Shown here: positions 37,137-49,741 of the stretch, one piece after another
Position numbering within the stretch: position 1 is the first letter of the stretch
Layout: every line of letters starts with the position of its first letter
Position numbers and translations under genes: made by a program
Assembly (NCBI RefSeq): GCF_000004075.3
Contig: NC_026655.2
Location: 7,688,001 to 7,752,000 of the forward strand
DNA from: Cucumis sativus
Lineage: Eukaryota; Streptophyta; Magnoliopsida; Cucurbitales; Cucurbitaceae
Reading direction: 5' to 3'
DNA length: 64,000 nucleotides
Notes under the pieces: generated by a model
What the model saw: the letters and a program-made list of their open reading frames with translations, nothing else
What the model was told of the DNA's origin: nothing
The model's database searches: none

Positions 37137-37172
<36 letters not shown>
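37137..37172 (+). repeat. (CT)18 microsatellite (GA on the Dof strand)
   Basis: Thirty-six nucleotides of perfect CT lie about 163 nt upstream of the inferred Dof start codon. On the gene strand this is a GA tract, in the 5' leader or core promoter. GA tracts are bound by plant BPC (GAGA-binding) proteins; that role here is inference. Confidence 0.9.
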
Positions 37173-37175
<3 letters not shown>

Positions 37176-40144
37176 TGGGGTTGAGATTGAAAATATTATA
37201 ACTAAAGGAGGAGTGAGATTGGGCAGAGGAATTCAAGGGGATTAATTTGATTGTTTATATATATATAATATATGTGTGTGTATAATTTAATGAGAATTTC
37301 ACATGGTGTGTGGATCTAAATTTTTGAAACCAAACGTATACTCTCTTTCTCTCTCTTATCTCTTTTTCTTTTTCTTTCTTTGTGTCTGATGAGAACAGTG
37401 AAAGAATGTAGAGAAACATTTAGAAATCCAATAAAAAAATTAAAGGGAGAAATAAAGTTTGAAGAATATTACAGATGAATCTTGAGAGGTTCAAGAAAAG
37501 AAAAAGGAGAATGTTTGTAAGATAGATTAAAAAAATGAATTGGCATGCACATATTTGATACTCTTTTAACTTTCATCTTTTACCTATTAAAAATTTATCT
37601 ATCTACTATCTTCGATCTGTTCGGAGAAACTCGGAGAAACGTAGAATTTAGTTTCTATAATTTGATTAATATCATTTGTGTATTATGTTTATTAACCATA
37701 CTCTTTTGGATTGAGATGAGACGTGTGTTAATTAAAAATACATGTCAACCTAGCTGAAATATTTGGATGCTCTAATAATTCATTGACATCGATTTCTTTC
37801 AAAGAAAAAAAATAATTTGATAACACGTATATGCATAATCACTTATAAACAATTAATCTATATAGTAGGAACACTATTTATGTACTTAAGAATAGTGTAA
37901 CATGTTTTAAGACTTTTGCACAACCTAAAGAGTTCGAATGGATGATCAAATTTAAAGCGCGAAATAAAATAATGTCATATAATTAATAATAAAAAATATT
38001 CAAACGTATAATAGATTGCCATTAGTTTTTGTTGGTTTAATTATAATTTGTCATGGGACAGATACTTTTTTCTTCTACTCTTGTTTTGGTAGGTGGTCTT
38101 CTCATTTTAAGTAGAGTAATATTAGGATTTATGTTGAAAGTAAAAGTAAATCAAAAATATATAAGAAGGGAATCCCTAGAGTGCTCAATGCCCAATATGT
38201 AAAGCATATCTAATTAAAAGCCATAATCCCACCACTTCACCACTTCCACTTTAACCCCCAAACTCCTTCAAACTTTTCTTTCACTGTCTGGTTGTTTTCA
38301 GAAAAAGCTTGCTTTCCACAAAATCTATAATATTTTCATCAAAGTATCTAGTTTAACTAAAAAAATCTTTTGTTATGTTAATATATATATATTAAATCAC
38401 TCTTGAGTTTACAACTTAGGGGACTACATTTAATTCTTTTTATATTAGCAAACTTGTTACTTTTTCTTTTCTTTTTAATATATACACCACATCATAAAGT
38501 ACTTCAAAGGTAAATATATCTTAGTCACTAAACCAGGTTCACATTAGAGTAAATTTGCTTTAATTTGGATAAGATAGAACTAAAATAATAGTTAATCAAA
38601 ATTACAATATTATTGTTTTAAATTAATCATCTTCATCAGCATTAAAGTAAAAGCGATAAAAATCGAGCTAAGATAGATAGAGTCGGAAATAATTAAAATA
38701 GGGTTATTGGAAAAAAAAATTGCTATAATATGTTTAGATTTGAGTTTAGCTAGGGTTGTGAGAGTAATTAAGCATTACTTAGGTAGAAAAATAATATAAG
38801 CTCCGAAGGCCAAAGGTTTTGATAATAATAAGGGGTGTGGGTTTGGTAGAAAAGTAAAAGGGAAAAAAATGAGAGATATGGGAGATGGGGCCATAATATG
38901 CAAAGAAAAGGGTTAGTGAGTATTAAATAGTAATTGCATTATTGATGGTTATTATTTAGATGACTTTTGAGGACATCTATTTTCCATTTTCTTTCCTTTT
39001 TTTTTTTTTGGAAAAAAAAGAAAACCTATTTTTGAATAGGGGAAGGGGAAATGAAAGGGTTGGTACAAAAAATATATCTTTCTTTCTAAATGGGAAGTAT
39101 TCCTTCAAGGCATGAATTGGTGATAATTCCAAGAGCAAGGGGACAAAAGAGAGTAACATGTGGGGGTGTCTTAAAAAAAACATCACTTTATTCTGAAGGA
39201 GAGGATTAAGAGAAGAGAAGCTTTTTATTTTTCTTTTAATTTAGAGTTTGTGAGAGGAGCATGTGGTGGGCAGGTCAGCCTGTTACAAGGGGAAGAGAGA
39301 AGAATTAAAGGGAAAGTATTAGTATTAGGGTAAGGAACAAATGGATTTTGTAGTAAACCAAGGGATTTTCTCATTTCCCCTAACATTCCATCATTATTCC
39401 CTCACCACTTCTCTTGTTTTCTTATATATTAATTTTGCTTTGGTTTTAGGGAATATAATATTTCACTTTTTAATATTCTCTCTCATCTCTTTCATTTCTA
39501 CACAGTCCTTGTTTGATCATTCATGAATTAAGGGTTAAATATCAGTTTGTTTTTTCTTTATGGATTTTAAGAATTATAATATCACATTCCGTCGCTGGCC
39601 AACCTCTCATCATTCAGCTTTTTACAGATAAGAGAGGGAGATTGTCGAAGCTTTAGACCAAAACTTGTATTAGAGAAATATATCTTCAAAATCCTATATG
39701 AGTTAACGTGATATCTCTTCGTCTTCTTTTGAATTTTTGAATCTATCAATTTCATCCAAATTCAATTCTTTTTCTTCTTTTAATTTGGATCCATTTTTAT
39801 TTAAGCTTTTAAAATTTTGATACTATATATTATAGAAACTTTGAAGTTCTATCTCACAGCGGATTAGTTTTAAGATCATATAGCTCATCTTCATCTCATA
39901 ACTTGGACTGCATTTATTCATTTTATTCTTTTAAGCATATAAACTATTTAACAAAATGCAAGGTATATTGAAGACAATAACCTTTTACTTTATTGTATAT
40001 ATTGCACTCATTAAATGCATTTAGAAAAAAAGTGTAACATCATGTACTATATGAGAACTCAATTCATATCCTTCTAATAATTAGATCTATATATATGCTT
40101 AACATTTTATATTTTATGTTAAATGAGTGATATTTTTCTTAATT

Positions 40145-40260
40145 CGAAGAATACAACGTGAAAAATTGAACCTTTGACTCGTTGAGAGATTAGTGTCTAC
40201 TATATAACTATTTAAAACATAAAGAATATATAACTATTTAAAATATAAAGTTATCTACCC
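40145..40260 (-). repeat. SINE-like fragment with a short tandem duplication
   Basis: On the minus strand, GTAGACAC, about 25 nt of spacer and AAGGTTCAAT resemble the central and B-box part of the SINE at 19905-19985. Next to it a 26-nt unit containing TATAACTATTTAAAA occurs at 40203 and again at 40229. The A box is not recognisable. Confidence 0.3.
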
Positions 40261-43200
40261 GTATATCATATTAGTTAAAGTTTAGAGAGGTACATTTTAA
40301 TTATTTAAGAAAAGTGATAATGTGAGAAATAAATTAAAACTATTTTAGAAGAAAAATACTTTCATGCAAGTTAGGTTGTACCTATTTCTGTTAACACAAC
40401 GTTTTCCAACCATGGTTTGTGAAATGACAAATTCTTTTTTGATATTCGAAACTGTTGTGTGATTGAATTGATATCCAAGTTTAAAATTTTGGTATAAAAA
40501 AGATGTCGAAGTCTCAATCGTACCAAAATTTATTCGATAAAAGTCATTCCTAAAGAATACATTTCTTTATTAAAAAAATATTTAAACAAATGACAAATAT
40601 TTTACCCTTCAAATTAATTAACATTCTTATTATCTATATTATATTTATATTAATAACATTTTGGTTTCATAGCTTTTCTAGAGACATAATAGAAATACTC
40701 AAATATGTTGAACGAATCCTAATTAAAATAGTTAAGAAGAAAATCCATCGTTATCACTAGAGTTAGCACCATTTTGATATAAGAAAAGATACCACAAAAT
40801 TCTAAATTAAGATGGTCGGATTGACGAAGCTGACATCGTATACATATGACAAGATTACAAATTGACATCAAATTTATAAAAATGTTGATGAAAATATCGA
40901 CATATCGACAAAAGTTCAATACCCTTTCAAGATGAAAATGGGATGTACGTAGTCTAGTTACGAGGTAAAGATTGTTCTATTTTGAAGAGAGAGAGAGAGA
41001 TAGGGAGAGGAATTATGTTTGATGAGGTCCTACTAGAGGTGACCCAATGAGATGGGGTTAGTGAAGAAAAGGAGCAGGCAGCAGACAAGAGAATCCAAAC
41101 TGGCAAATATGAAAGAAACCCAACATGCACGCTTTATAAAGTAACACACACACATACATATATATATTATTTGTACAATTTTGAAAATTCAATCAAATAC
41201 CAAACAAAGAGAAAAAAAAAGCAGTCTTAAAAAAATAAGTTAAGAGGGGACCTCAAAGAAAGAAAAATTTCATTCAAATATCCCTTCATTTGTGTTCATC
41301 AGACAAAGATCTCACACTCACATTTCGGTTGCCCTTTGCTTATTTGGATATCCACTTTCATATTACATTATTTCCTTTTACATTATTCGATTTAATTATT
41401 AATGCCAAATACAAAATAATAATATATCCCCTTTAAATCTTGATAATATTCTAAAATAAAAGAAAATATCTCTCCTAAATTAATTATATATTTTGATATT
41501 TGGGTGTGTCAATCATAACCTCTAACTTGAGTCCCTATTCAATGATGCATCACACCCAACTTTCTTTTATTTTCTCAATGACACACACCCAAATTAAAAT
41601 GTTTTCCTTCTTTCTTATTATTATTATTCAATCCTTTTTGTCTGTCCATCTCTCATCTCTCTTCTCTCTTTTATAATGATCATATGCTATGAGTAGAGAT
41701 AAGATCAAATTTTCTAGTTTGTAGGGTTTGTTCATTGAGTGTTGTTTCCATAGATTGTTATGAAATTGTGACAAGTAAAGAAAGCGGAGAAATATAAGTA
41801 CTAATATACAATTAAGTGATTCAACTAATAATATGTTAGGTACTTTAATAAAGAATAATTTTAAATATACTAGCAATAGATGAACCATTGAATATATAAA
41901 ATTTTAGGTACAAAATCACGAATTTAGGTTTTTGATAATATTTCATATATATGTCAATCAACATGAACTTAATTGAATAATAATTGTTATTTATTTATTT
42001 TTATTTTTTTAATTTTGAGGTGGAAGCTAAGGGTCTTTATATTTGTTATATATCTAAAGAAATTAAATATTTCTTGTTGGATAGTTACCACCTACCATTA
42101 TAATCTTGATTAAATGGTGAAAATGGAGAGAAAAACTAGTTAAATCTATAATGTAAGAGAACTCACTATGTATTTACCATGAAAATGATTAGAAATAAAG
42201 TGACTGAGAAGAAAGATACATCCTCTCATTCTCACCCCATAATTAGCTAGGAATGCTTTAATTTATAATTGATGACAAAATAGAAACGGTGGTTTTTTAA
42301 AATTAACTAAAATGAGGTCATATAATCATACCCATAAACACACCACAACATGATTTTGCTATCTACATCTTTCAAAGATATTTTTTTAAAAAATTTCATA
42401 TAAACTTTAACCTAGACATATTTGAAAGTGATTCTAAAATAGTTAAAAATACTATGTTATTTTTAAAAGCATAAAAAAACGAAAAAAGATTAATATATAA
42501 TATAGAGTTAATTAGGAGTTGATTGGTACTAATTAAGTTGTGGAGGGGAGTTCCCATGAGACGGTCAAACTTGGGAAATTGGAAAATTCCAATGAAGTGC
42601 AGTGGTCATAGATGGCCCTTTAATCTAAACAAACACACATACACTTCTATTTCAAAACTTTTACACATGCCTTAGCTTGGACTCTTCCTTATGGAAGTTT
42701 CTTTATATATTCCTTATTAGCTTCTATATGGGACATCAAATTAATCCTAACATACCCATTTCTTCATTCATTTGGTTTTTACACATGTACAACCAAAATT
42801 ATTCAATATGGTTGTCATATTATATCATGTATGTTGTTTGTCTTTTTTAATCTCTTTAGTTTGTACCTACAAGTGAATATAGGATGATAGATAAACATAT
42901 CATATTTAACGATATACAATTATTCACCGTCTACAATACCAACTTCTTTGAATCATTTTAAAAAGATGAAATTTGATTGACATTATTTGCAATGGAAATG
43001 ATAAGTCTTTAAATCACCCATTGATTCAAAACCCTAGATGTATGAGTGAAGATAATTTTAATTGATTATATATAAGAAGGAAATAATAATGCTATAAGAA
43101 AGATAGAAGAAAGCAAAATAAATATTAATTGAGGAGGAAACAACACAAAGATTCAAAGATTTAAAAACGCACATTTTGAATTAACCTATACTTTACTACG

Positions 43201-45812
43201 ATTTAAAATGAACAAAAACTAAAATAAGAAGGGAGGAAATTTCTTTACATCATTCTTAAAAGTGGGAAACCAACCCATCTTTGTTCGTCAATCTTCTTTA
43301 GGATAACAATTTTAAATCAATTTGTAAATTAATTATTATTAGTTTTGATTCACAAGATTATCAACACCTGTAATTATAAATATAAAATTATAAGAGGCTA
43401 AACATCACTTTTGAATCCTAAAAAGTTTTAATTTCAAATTTAAAACCATTTAGTCTCTTTAAAATTTAAATTATGCTGTAGTTATGTAATGATTTAAACC
43501 TTTGATTTTATAATCTATAATTGACTTAACTTCCAGTTGATTTATCAGATCTACCCAAGTAAAAAATTTTGACACCTAAATTGATGCATGTTTATTGAAG
43601 GTTAAGAACTAAAAGTTAACATAAAATTATATATGTATATATGTAGATCTAAATGTTAGAAGGACACACATGAATTGCCATTATTGTACCTAATTAAAAA
43701 AAGTTAAATATTAAATTTGAAAAGTTTAATTAGTATTTTGTGTGTGGATTAATTATTAAATATACAAGTGTAAGTGTGAGGAAGATAGGTGTGTTATTCC
43801 CTCTCCCAAGTTGCAAAGAAAGATATAATAATTAATAAAAGAGGATTTAAAAAATGGTAAAATATCAATATGTCATCATTATTTTGATCTTACAATGATC
43901 TGCTTACGTTCAATTACAAATTATTCTTTGTATTTGTAACCTTGTTGTCGTCCATTATCCAATCTCTCCTTGTTCATTCTTTATTTCTCTCTTTAACTTT
44001 TTTTTAATTATATAAATCAATTTATTAAATATCTCTCCCACCTAATTTAGGTCATCCTCTACCCATCCATCAAACGCCAAAACAAAGGATTCCCATTCTC
44101 ATTATTATATGTATGTTTATATATCTCTAAGTAGTTTTGGTGTATGTTCTCAATATTTTCAAAAGTTGTGTCTATCTACAATAATATTGTAAAGAAAAAA
44201 GTTGGAATAAGAATTGGTTGAAAGGAAAGATAATAATAGTTAATAATAGTTAGAAAAGAAAAGGTAAAATGAAAGGTGTAGCCATCATTTTCATTTTGTT
44301 AATAACTTAGCGTAGGAGGGGATGATATAGGACTTGAATTTTTTGAATCATCACTCAGACTTGTCAATTTATTTGGATTTTACTTCATCCCATCTAGATT
44401 TTTATATTTAATTTTTAAATTATCATTATAACTTTGATTTTATTCTTAAACATGCTTTCTTATAGTTTATCTTTAATCCTCCACCCAATTGACACGTTTA
44501 ATACTATATATATATATATATATATGCTATAACACTACATATATGTAACTTTATTTTTATAGAATGAGACATTTAATTTAGAAAAGTTTTAGTGGGTGAC
44601 AATTTAAGTAGTGTGTATTGAATATATATTAGTAGGATATCAAATAAATCGTGTATGTATCGGGTGTATGATTTGTATTATGTTTGACTTGGATTTTCCC
44701 ACTTTTGCAAAAGTAATGAGTTTGGGTTATGCGTTTTATTTTCAAAATTTATTTTGTAAAACCCAAAGTCATTTAATTTAAATAAAGTTTCAATCTAATT
44801 TAATTACATCTTTCTAACATAATGGGTAGTAGTCGTAGGTTCAATTGTTTTTAAAAGAAAACAACACTAACAAAACAAACAAACCAAGAACTACTAATTA
44901 ATAAAGTAAAAAAGAAAAATTATCTATAATAGGTGATATAATCAGAACATTATTGTCTTCCATCCAGTCTTGATAGCATAGAGAGTACGGTTATAAACAA
45001 CCAAAAAATTTGAACGACACACCTCTTGGTCATTTTTAACACATATTGTTTGTTGGCAGAATTACGTGATAAGAATCTAATTGATTTAAATTAAGGATTA
45101 TTTGATTGGTATAATAAAATTACAAATTGAATCACCATGGAAGTGTATGAAAAAATATTGATTTTAACGTTGGCCTTGAGATGTCTTTTCAAAAGTGTAG
45201 ATGTTGAAATAATAATAATAATAATAAATCATACTAAATAAATAGAATGCATCCATGCATCGACATCAATCTAAATTATTTATCTAAAATAAATGACTCA
45301 TAAAGACTAAAGAGTTGGGGAAATAATGAAAGAAACACAGAAATAAGAATGAGGACAAAAATACGATTTGAAAAAATGAAATCCATTGTGGGTAAAAGAA
45401 AAAAAAAAGGAATTAATTATGTTGTCAAATGGTAGCTAACAGAATTTCAAAAGAGAAAGAAAGTAAAAGTTATTTTAAAATGAAATTAAGATATAAGTAG
45501 ATATAAGTTAATTAAATTGAATTGGGGTTAATTGAATTATTATTTTGTTAATAGTAAAATTGAATTATTATTTTGTTGTGGGGGGGAAGGGATGAGTGTG
45601 AAGAAGTGAGATTTGGGGTTTAAATTATGATAATAATGGTTAGAAAAGAGTAGGGGTCAACTACGAATAATAATTATAAGTAATCTTTAATTAGTCGCAC
45701 AAAAAGCCAGTAATCATGCCCACTTTAGCCCTAATTTTATGGAACTTAGAAATAAATAAAAAAGAATAAAAGAATAAAGGCCTAATTTTATGGGACCGTG
45801 CTTTGTAAATTT

Positions 45813-46054
45813 AGCCCATTATGTGGTCGGCTGGGGTTGGGGTACGGCGGACGCGCACCGCCAATCTTATCATCATTATTTCTGCCTTTGAATTATTGCA
45901 TTTTTTTGGTACACTTCATTTCACCGACACTTTCCCCCACGCTTTATTCTGTCCCAACCCTATGGCCCTTTATTATTGGCCCATCCCCAATTCCCACTAA
46001 ACGGGCCTTGTCCATTCCTTTTCATGGGCTTCTATTTAATTCAAACCAGGCCCA
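45813..46054. promoter_or_regulatory. Cluster of Site II (TGGGCY) elements with no gene
   Basis: AGCCCA at 45813-45818, GGCCCA at 45978-45983, TGGGCT at 46025-46030 and GGCCCA at 46049-46054 lie in a patch much richer in GC than the surrounding desert. Such clusters normally mark housekeeping promoters, yet no gene is seen on either side. It may be the relic of a lost or moved gene, or drive a non-coding transcript. Confidence 0.35.
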
Positions 46055-48159
46055 CAATAAGAGCCAACCTCTAAATCTAAAGGGATGATAAGTTCATTCA
46101 AATGAAAATCTCAAGTAGAAAGCAAACTGCACAAACTTTTCTATTCCAAGTCAAATATGTGGTTTTAAAAAAAGCCTCACGATCAAAGAAAAAACTAATG
46201 AAATTAAAACTATTTTTTATAATGCCATACACTCATATATATCAGAAAACACGTATTGTATATATTGGATACTTCTTGGGACACCTAATAGACACTTTTT
46301 AAGCTTCAATCTTAACAATGAGTGTGTTTATTAAGTATTAAATACATCTATATAATAAACACTCTCCAAAATTTTATGTGCTTTTTAAAAGTTTGAACAC
46401 ATAATAAATAAGCGTAATATTTGTGATGTTCGAAATATCGATGTTGATAGAAATATCGAGGTTTTGATTTTATGAAGACACGATGACAATTGTTATAATT
46501 AGTTAATGAAACTTTGATTGTAGCTGAAATAGACTATAATATAATTGATATATGATGTAGTCATGATCATTTTTATAAAGTAAGAGAACAATTGTAAAAT
46601 ATGTTTGTAAATCTTAATGGAATAGCATAGATTTAAAAACAAAATTAAAAAGATAATAACTACTTTTTTTCCAATTAATTTTAGTTTAGAATACATATTT
46701 TAGAAAACAAAAATCTTAATTTATATGTTGTATTTGAAACCAAGGACCATATAATATATCATATACACTATATTGTGTATATATCGTAAGCAATTAAATT
46801 GTGAATGATGTTTCAACAAATGAGGTTGAGAAATTTAAAAATGGTTGGCATGTTTGAAATTGTATCATTACCTTGCAACATGAAATATATTAAGAGAGAA
46901 TTGCAAATGTTCTAATCTTCAAAATCAATTTAGATCCCTTTTATCATCAACTCTTCGTCGTTGAATTCTCATGTCATGCGGAAGAAACTCTAATTCCAAA
47001 AAACTTAATACATTATAGTTTGGATGAAAGCAAAGGAACGGCCTTTTGGAGGATATTGTGAGATTTTTCATTTTGGTTTTAGCTCAATCGCTCGTGGGCT
47101 CACTACCTGTGCTCCCATTGCTGACCCAAAGCCCATATTGGCCTATACCAATACGACATAACATGATAAAATTATCTTTATATTATTTATGAGTTGCTTT
47201 CTTCTTCTTCTTCTTCTTCAAAAAGTTCATCGTTTAAAGAGATTAAGTGTTGGATATAAAAATGTGTCCAACGTCTGCTATACAATTTCAAACGATAAAA
47301 TGTTGTGGAAGTTATAGACATTCTCCGAGGCATAAATATAATGGAAACATGCCTCCATATTATAGGTTTTATATATAAAATATCATTCAATCAAACATCT
47401 TAGCTTCTTGTTGGCTGTCCTTTCCATTTTTTTAAACTTTCTTTTAGGTGAAAATTATATAGCTACTTCTTTTGCCCTTAGTACAACAAGTTAGGGGCTC
47501 ACGAATTTAAACCTCTAGATCGGCCCAAGAAACGTTATAATTATTTCTCTTATATTTGTAATCAATCAATGGGTCAACATAGCATTCTAGTCTAAGGTAC
47601 TGAAGAGAAGTTTGAAAAAGCATTTCATGATAGAAGGATACTCCTAATTAAACTACTTGTGATGTTTTTTAAATAGAGTTTGAACTGATAGTTGAGAGAT
47701 TGAAGCCACTGAGTTGTTTCCATGCTTTCAAGTAAGTTGTCGCCTGTCTGAATATCTAATACGTAAGTATATCCACTCCTAGTATGACAATTCACGTGTT
47801 ACTTATAAGTGAATACGATTTAACTAGAATTAAACAATATTGGATGACGTTCATACATTGAATTGAGTCAAATCAAGTCGAGTTGAGAAACACATTTTAA
47901 ACCTTTAATCCAATTATTTAAATTGTGAGTTTTTTTTCACTTAAACAACCCTAGTTAAATAATGAACCGACTTAACTTGATTGGTAATTTTGGTAGGGTT
48001 TATTCGGGTGACTCATCTCATTTTATTCATTTAAAAGAAAAAGGTAGAAGGTTAATATGTAAAATACATTTTTAGTTACTATATCAATAACTAAGTTAAA
48101 ATGTGCAACTCAAACTTACATTCACAAAATTTATGTAGAGAAAAGTTAGTACAAAAATA

Positions 48160-49000
48160 CACTACAACAAATTTGACATTCTTTAATAAGTAAAATACGT
48201 CAAAAAATGTCTACTTTAATGATTTTTGTCCATCAAGTAGGTAGACATCAAGAAATTCTGACCATAAAAAAAAACTGGTCAACATGTCATAAAAAATATG
48301 ATGAGTTATTTCCAAATTTATAAACAGCTTCTACAAATCCACAGGTACATACATATATTAGTTGACTAAGCTAGTGTTGGCTAGTTTTTACAGTTTCTAC
48401 AAATTTTACCTCAAATTACAAACTTTCAATTCAATTATGAAAGTTAAACACAATAACTAATTTAATTTTGATAAAGTCACTTATTTCAATCTAATTATAA
48501 TTACAACAATTAACTTTAAAAAAAGTAATATTGTATTATTAATGAATAGAAAGTAATAATTTGAAAAAAAAATAGTAAAAGTTTTAAAACATTATTGATG
48601 AATATCGTATTTTCTGACCCCTTTAACGAGAGTCCAAATTTCGTGTTTCGTAGGAAATAGTTTTTTCTTGTTGGGTAATGCCCATCAATATATCATTTTT
48701 CTTGATGGGTATTGTCCATGATCTTATCCAAAATCCAAAATTATAAAAAAAAATATTTGATGGGCAATACTCATAAGATATTATTTTAATTTTCTTGATA
48801 TGGACCTTGTCCATGATCTTTCTTTGGTCTCTGTCTATCCAAAAACCCTAGACTCATCAACAAATATATTAATTTTTTTTTACGATGACCATTGCAAATC
48901 TAGAAAATTTGTCTCTTGAGAAGTTTCATCCATCAAGAAAATCTAATTAACTTCATGGACATTGTAAGTCAACTAATATATTATCGTTGATGTGTAATGA
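48160..49000 (+). mobile_element. CACTA-like transposon end and subterminal repeats
   Basis: CACTACAACAAATTTG at 48160 matches the start of En/Spm (CACTA) elements. It is followed by direct and inverted subterminal words: CCATCA/TGATGG forms, and 'TTGTCCATGATCTT' both near 48712 and near 48807. I did not find the opposite terminus (CAAATTTGTTGTAGTG) or a transposase, so the element is truncated or its other end has decayed. The right limit is approximate. Confidence 0.45.
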
Positions 49001-49560
49001 ATTTTTGTGAAAAAACTTCTAAATAATTAAAATGAATATGTGTTTACAATTTTCCGTATGAAAAATAAGGTTTGCAATTTAATAATGATTCAAGTTAAAT
49101 CAATTCAAACTAAACTAATTTTAGATAAACCGAACGATCGAACCAACCCAACCCACAAGGATTTCAGTTATCTGAATAAACTTGAATTAAAAATGATTCG
49201 TGAATATGTAAAATACATTTGTAGTAGAAAAATAATAAAAAACTCAAACTAAACCAACCCACAAAGATTTTAGTTAATTGTATTGAACTTATCTCTAGCC
49301 TCCTTTGTACAATTCTTGCTTTCCGTAATATATCTATTTGATTGTCAATGAAGCAAAAATGATGAGGGTGCTAAGGGATGACCACCTGGTGACGATGTCC
49401 GAGTACGTGTTGATCCAAACGTATCTTTGTCAAAGAAAAAAAAAACTCAAACTAAATATATTTATAACCTAGCCCTAAATCGTACGAATTAATTAGATTA
49501 GATGATCGAGTTCTTCGATCATTGGTTGTTTTAATTCCTCTACCTTACTACAACAAAAAT

Positions 49561-49741
49561 AATTGCAAATATAGTAATCACGTCCATGACACATCATAGA
49601 TGAGTTTACAAATTTAGATCAAATTCTCATAGTCTATTAATTAGTGAAAGTCTATATTATATATTATCCATAAAATCTATTATTAAAAGAAATCTATCGT
49701 GATAAAGTCTATCACTAATAAACTTGGCTATAATTGCAATT
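49561..49741. mobile_element. MITE-like element with terminal inverted repeats
   Basis: The left end AATTGCAAATATAGTAA pairs with the right end, which on the opposite strand reads AATTGCAATTATAGCCAA. The 181-bp interior contains AAAGTCTATAT and 'AAAGTCTATCACTAATA' words and no coding capacity. This matches a short inverted-repeat family that I recall as abundant in cucurbits; the family assignment is from memory. Confidence 0.5.

Noticed and set aside
45798..46088. 96-residue plus-strand frame in the GC-richer patch
   Set aside because: No recognisable family and no splice partners. The openness is explained by local composition; the patch fits a promoter relic better.
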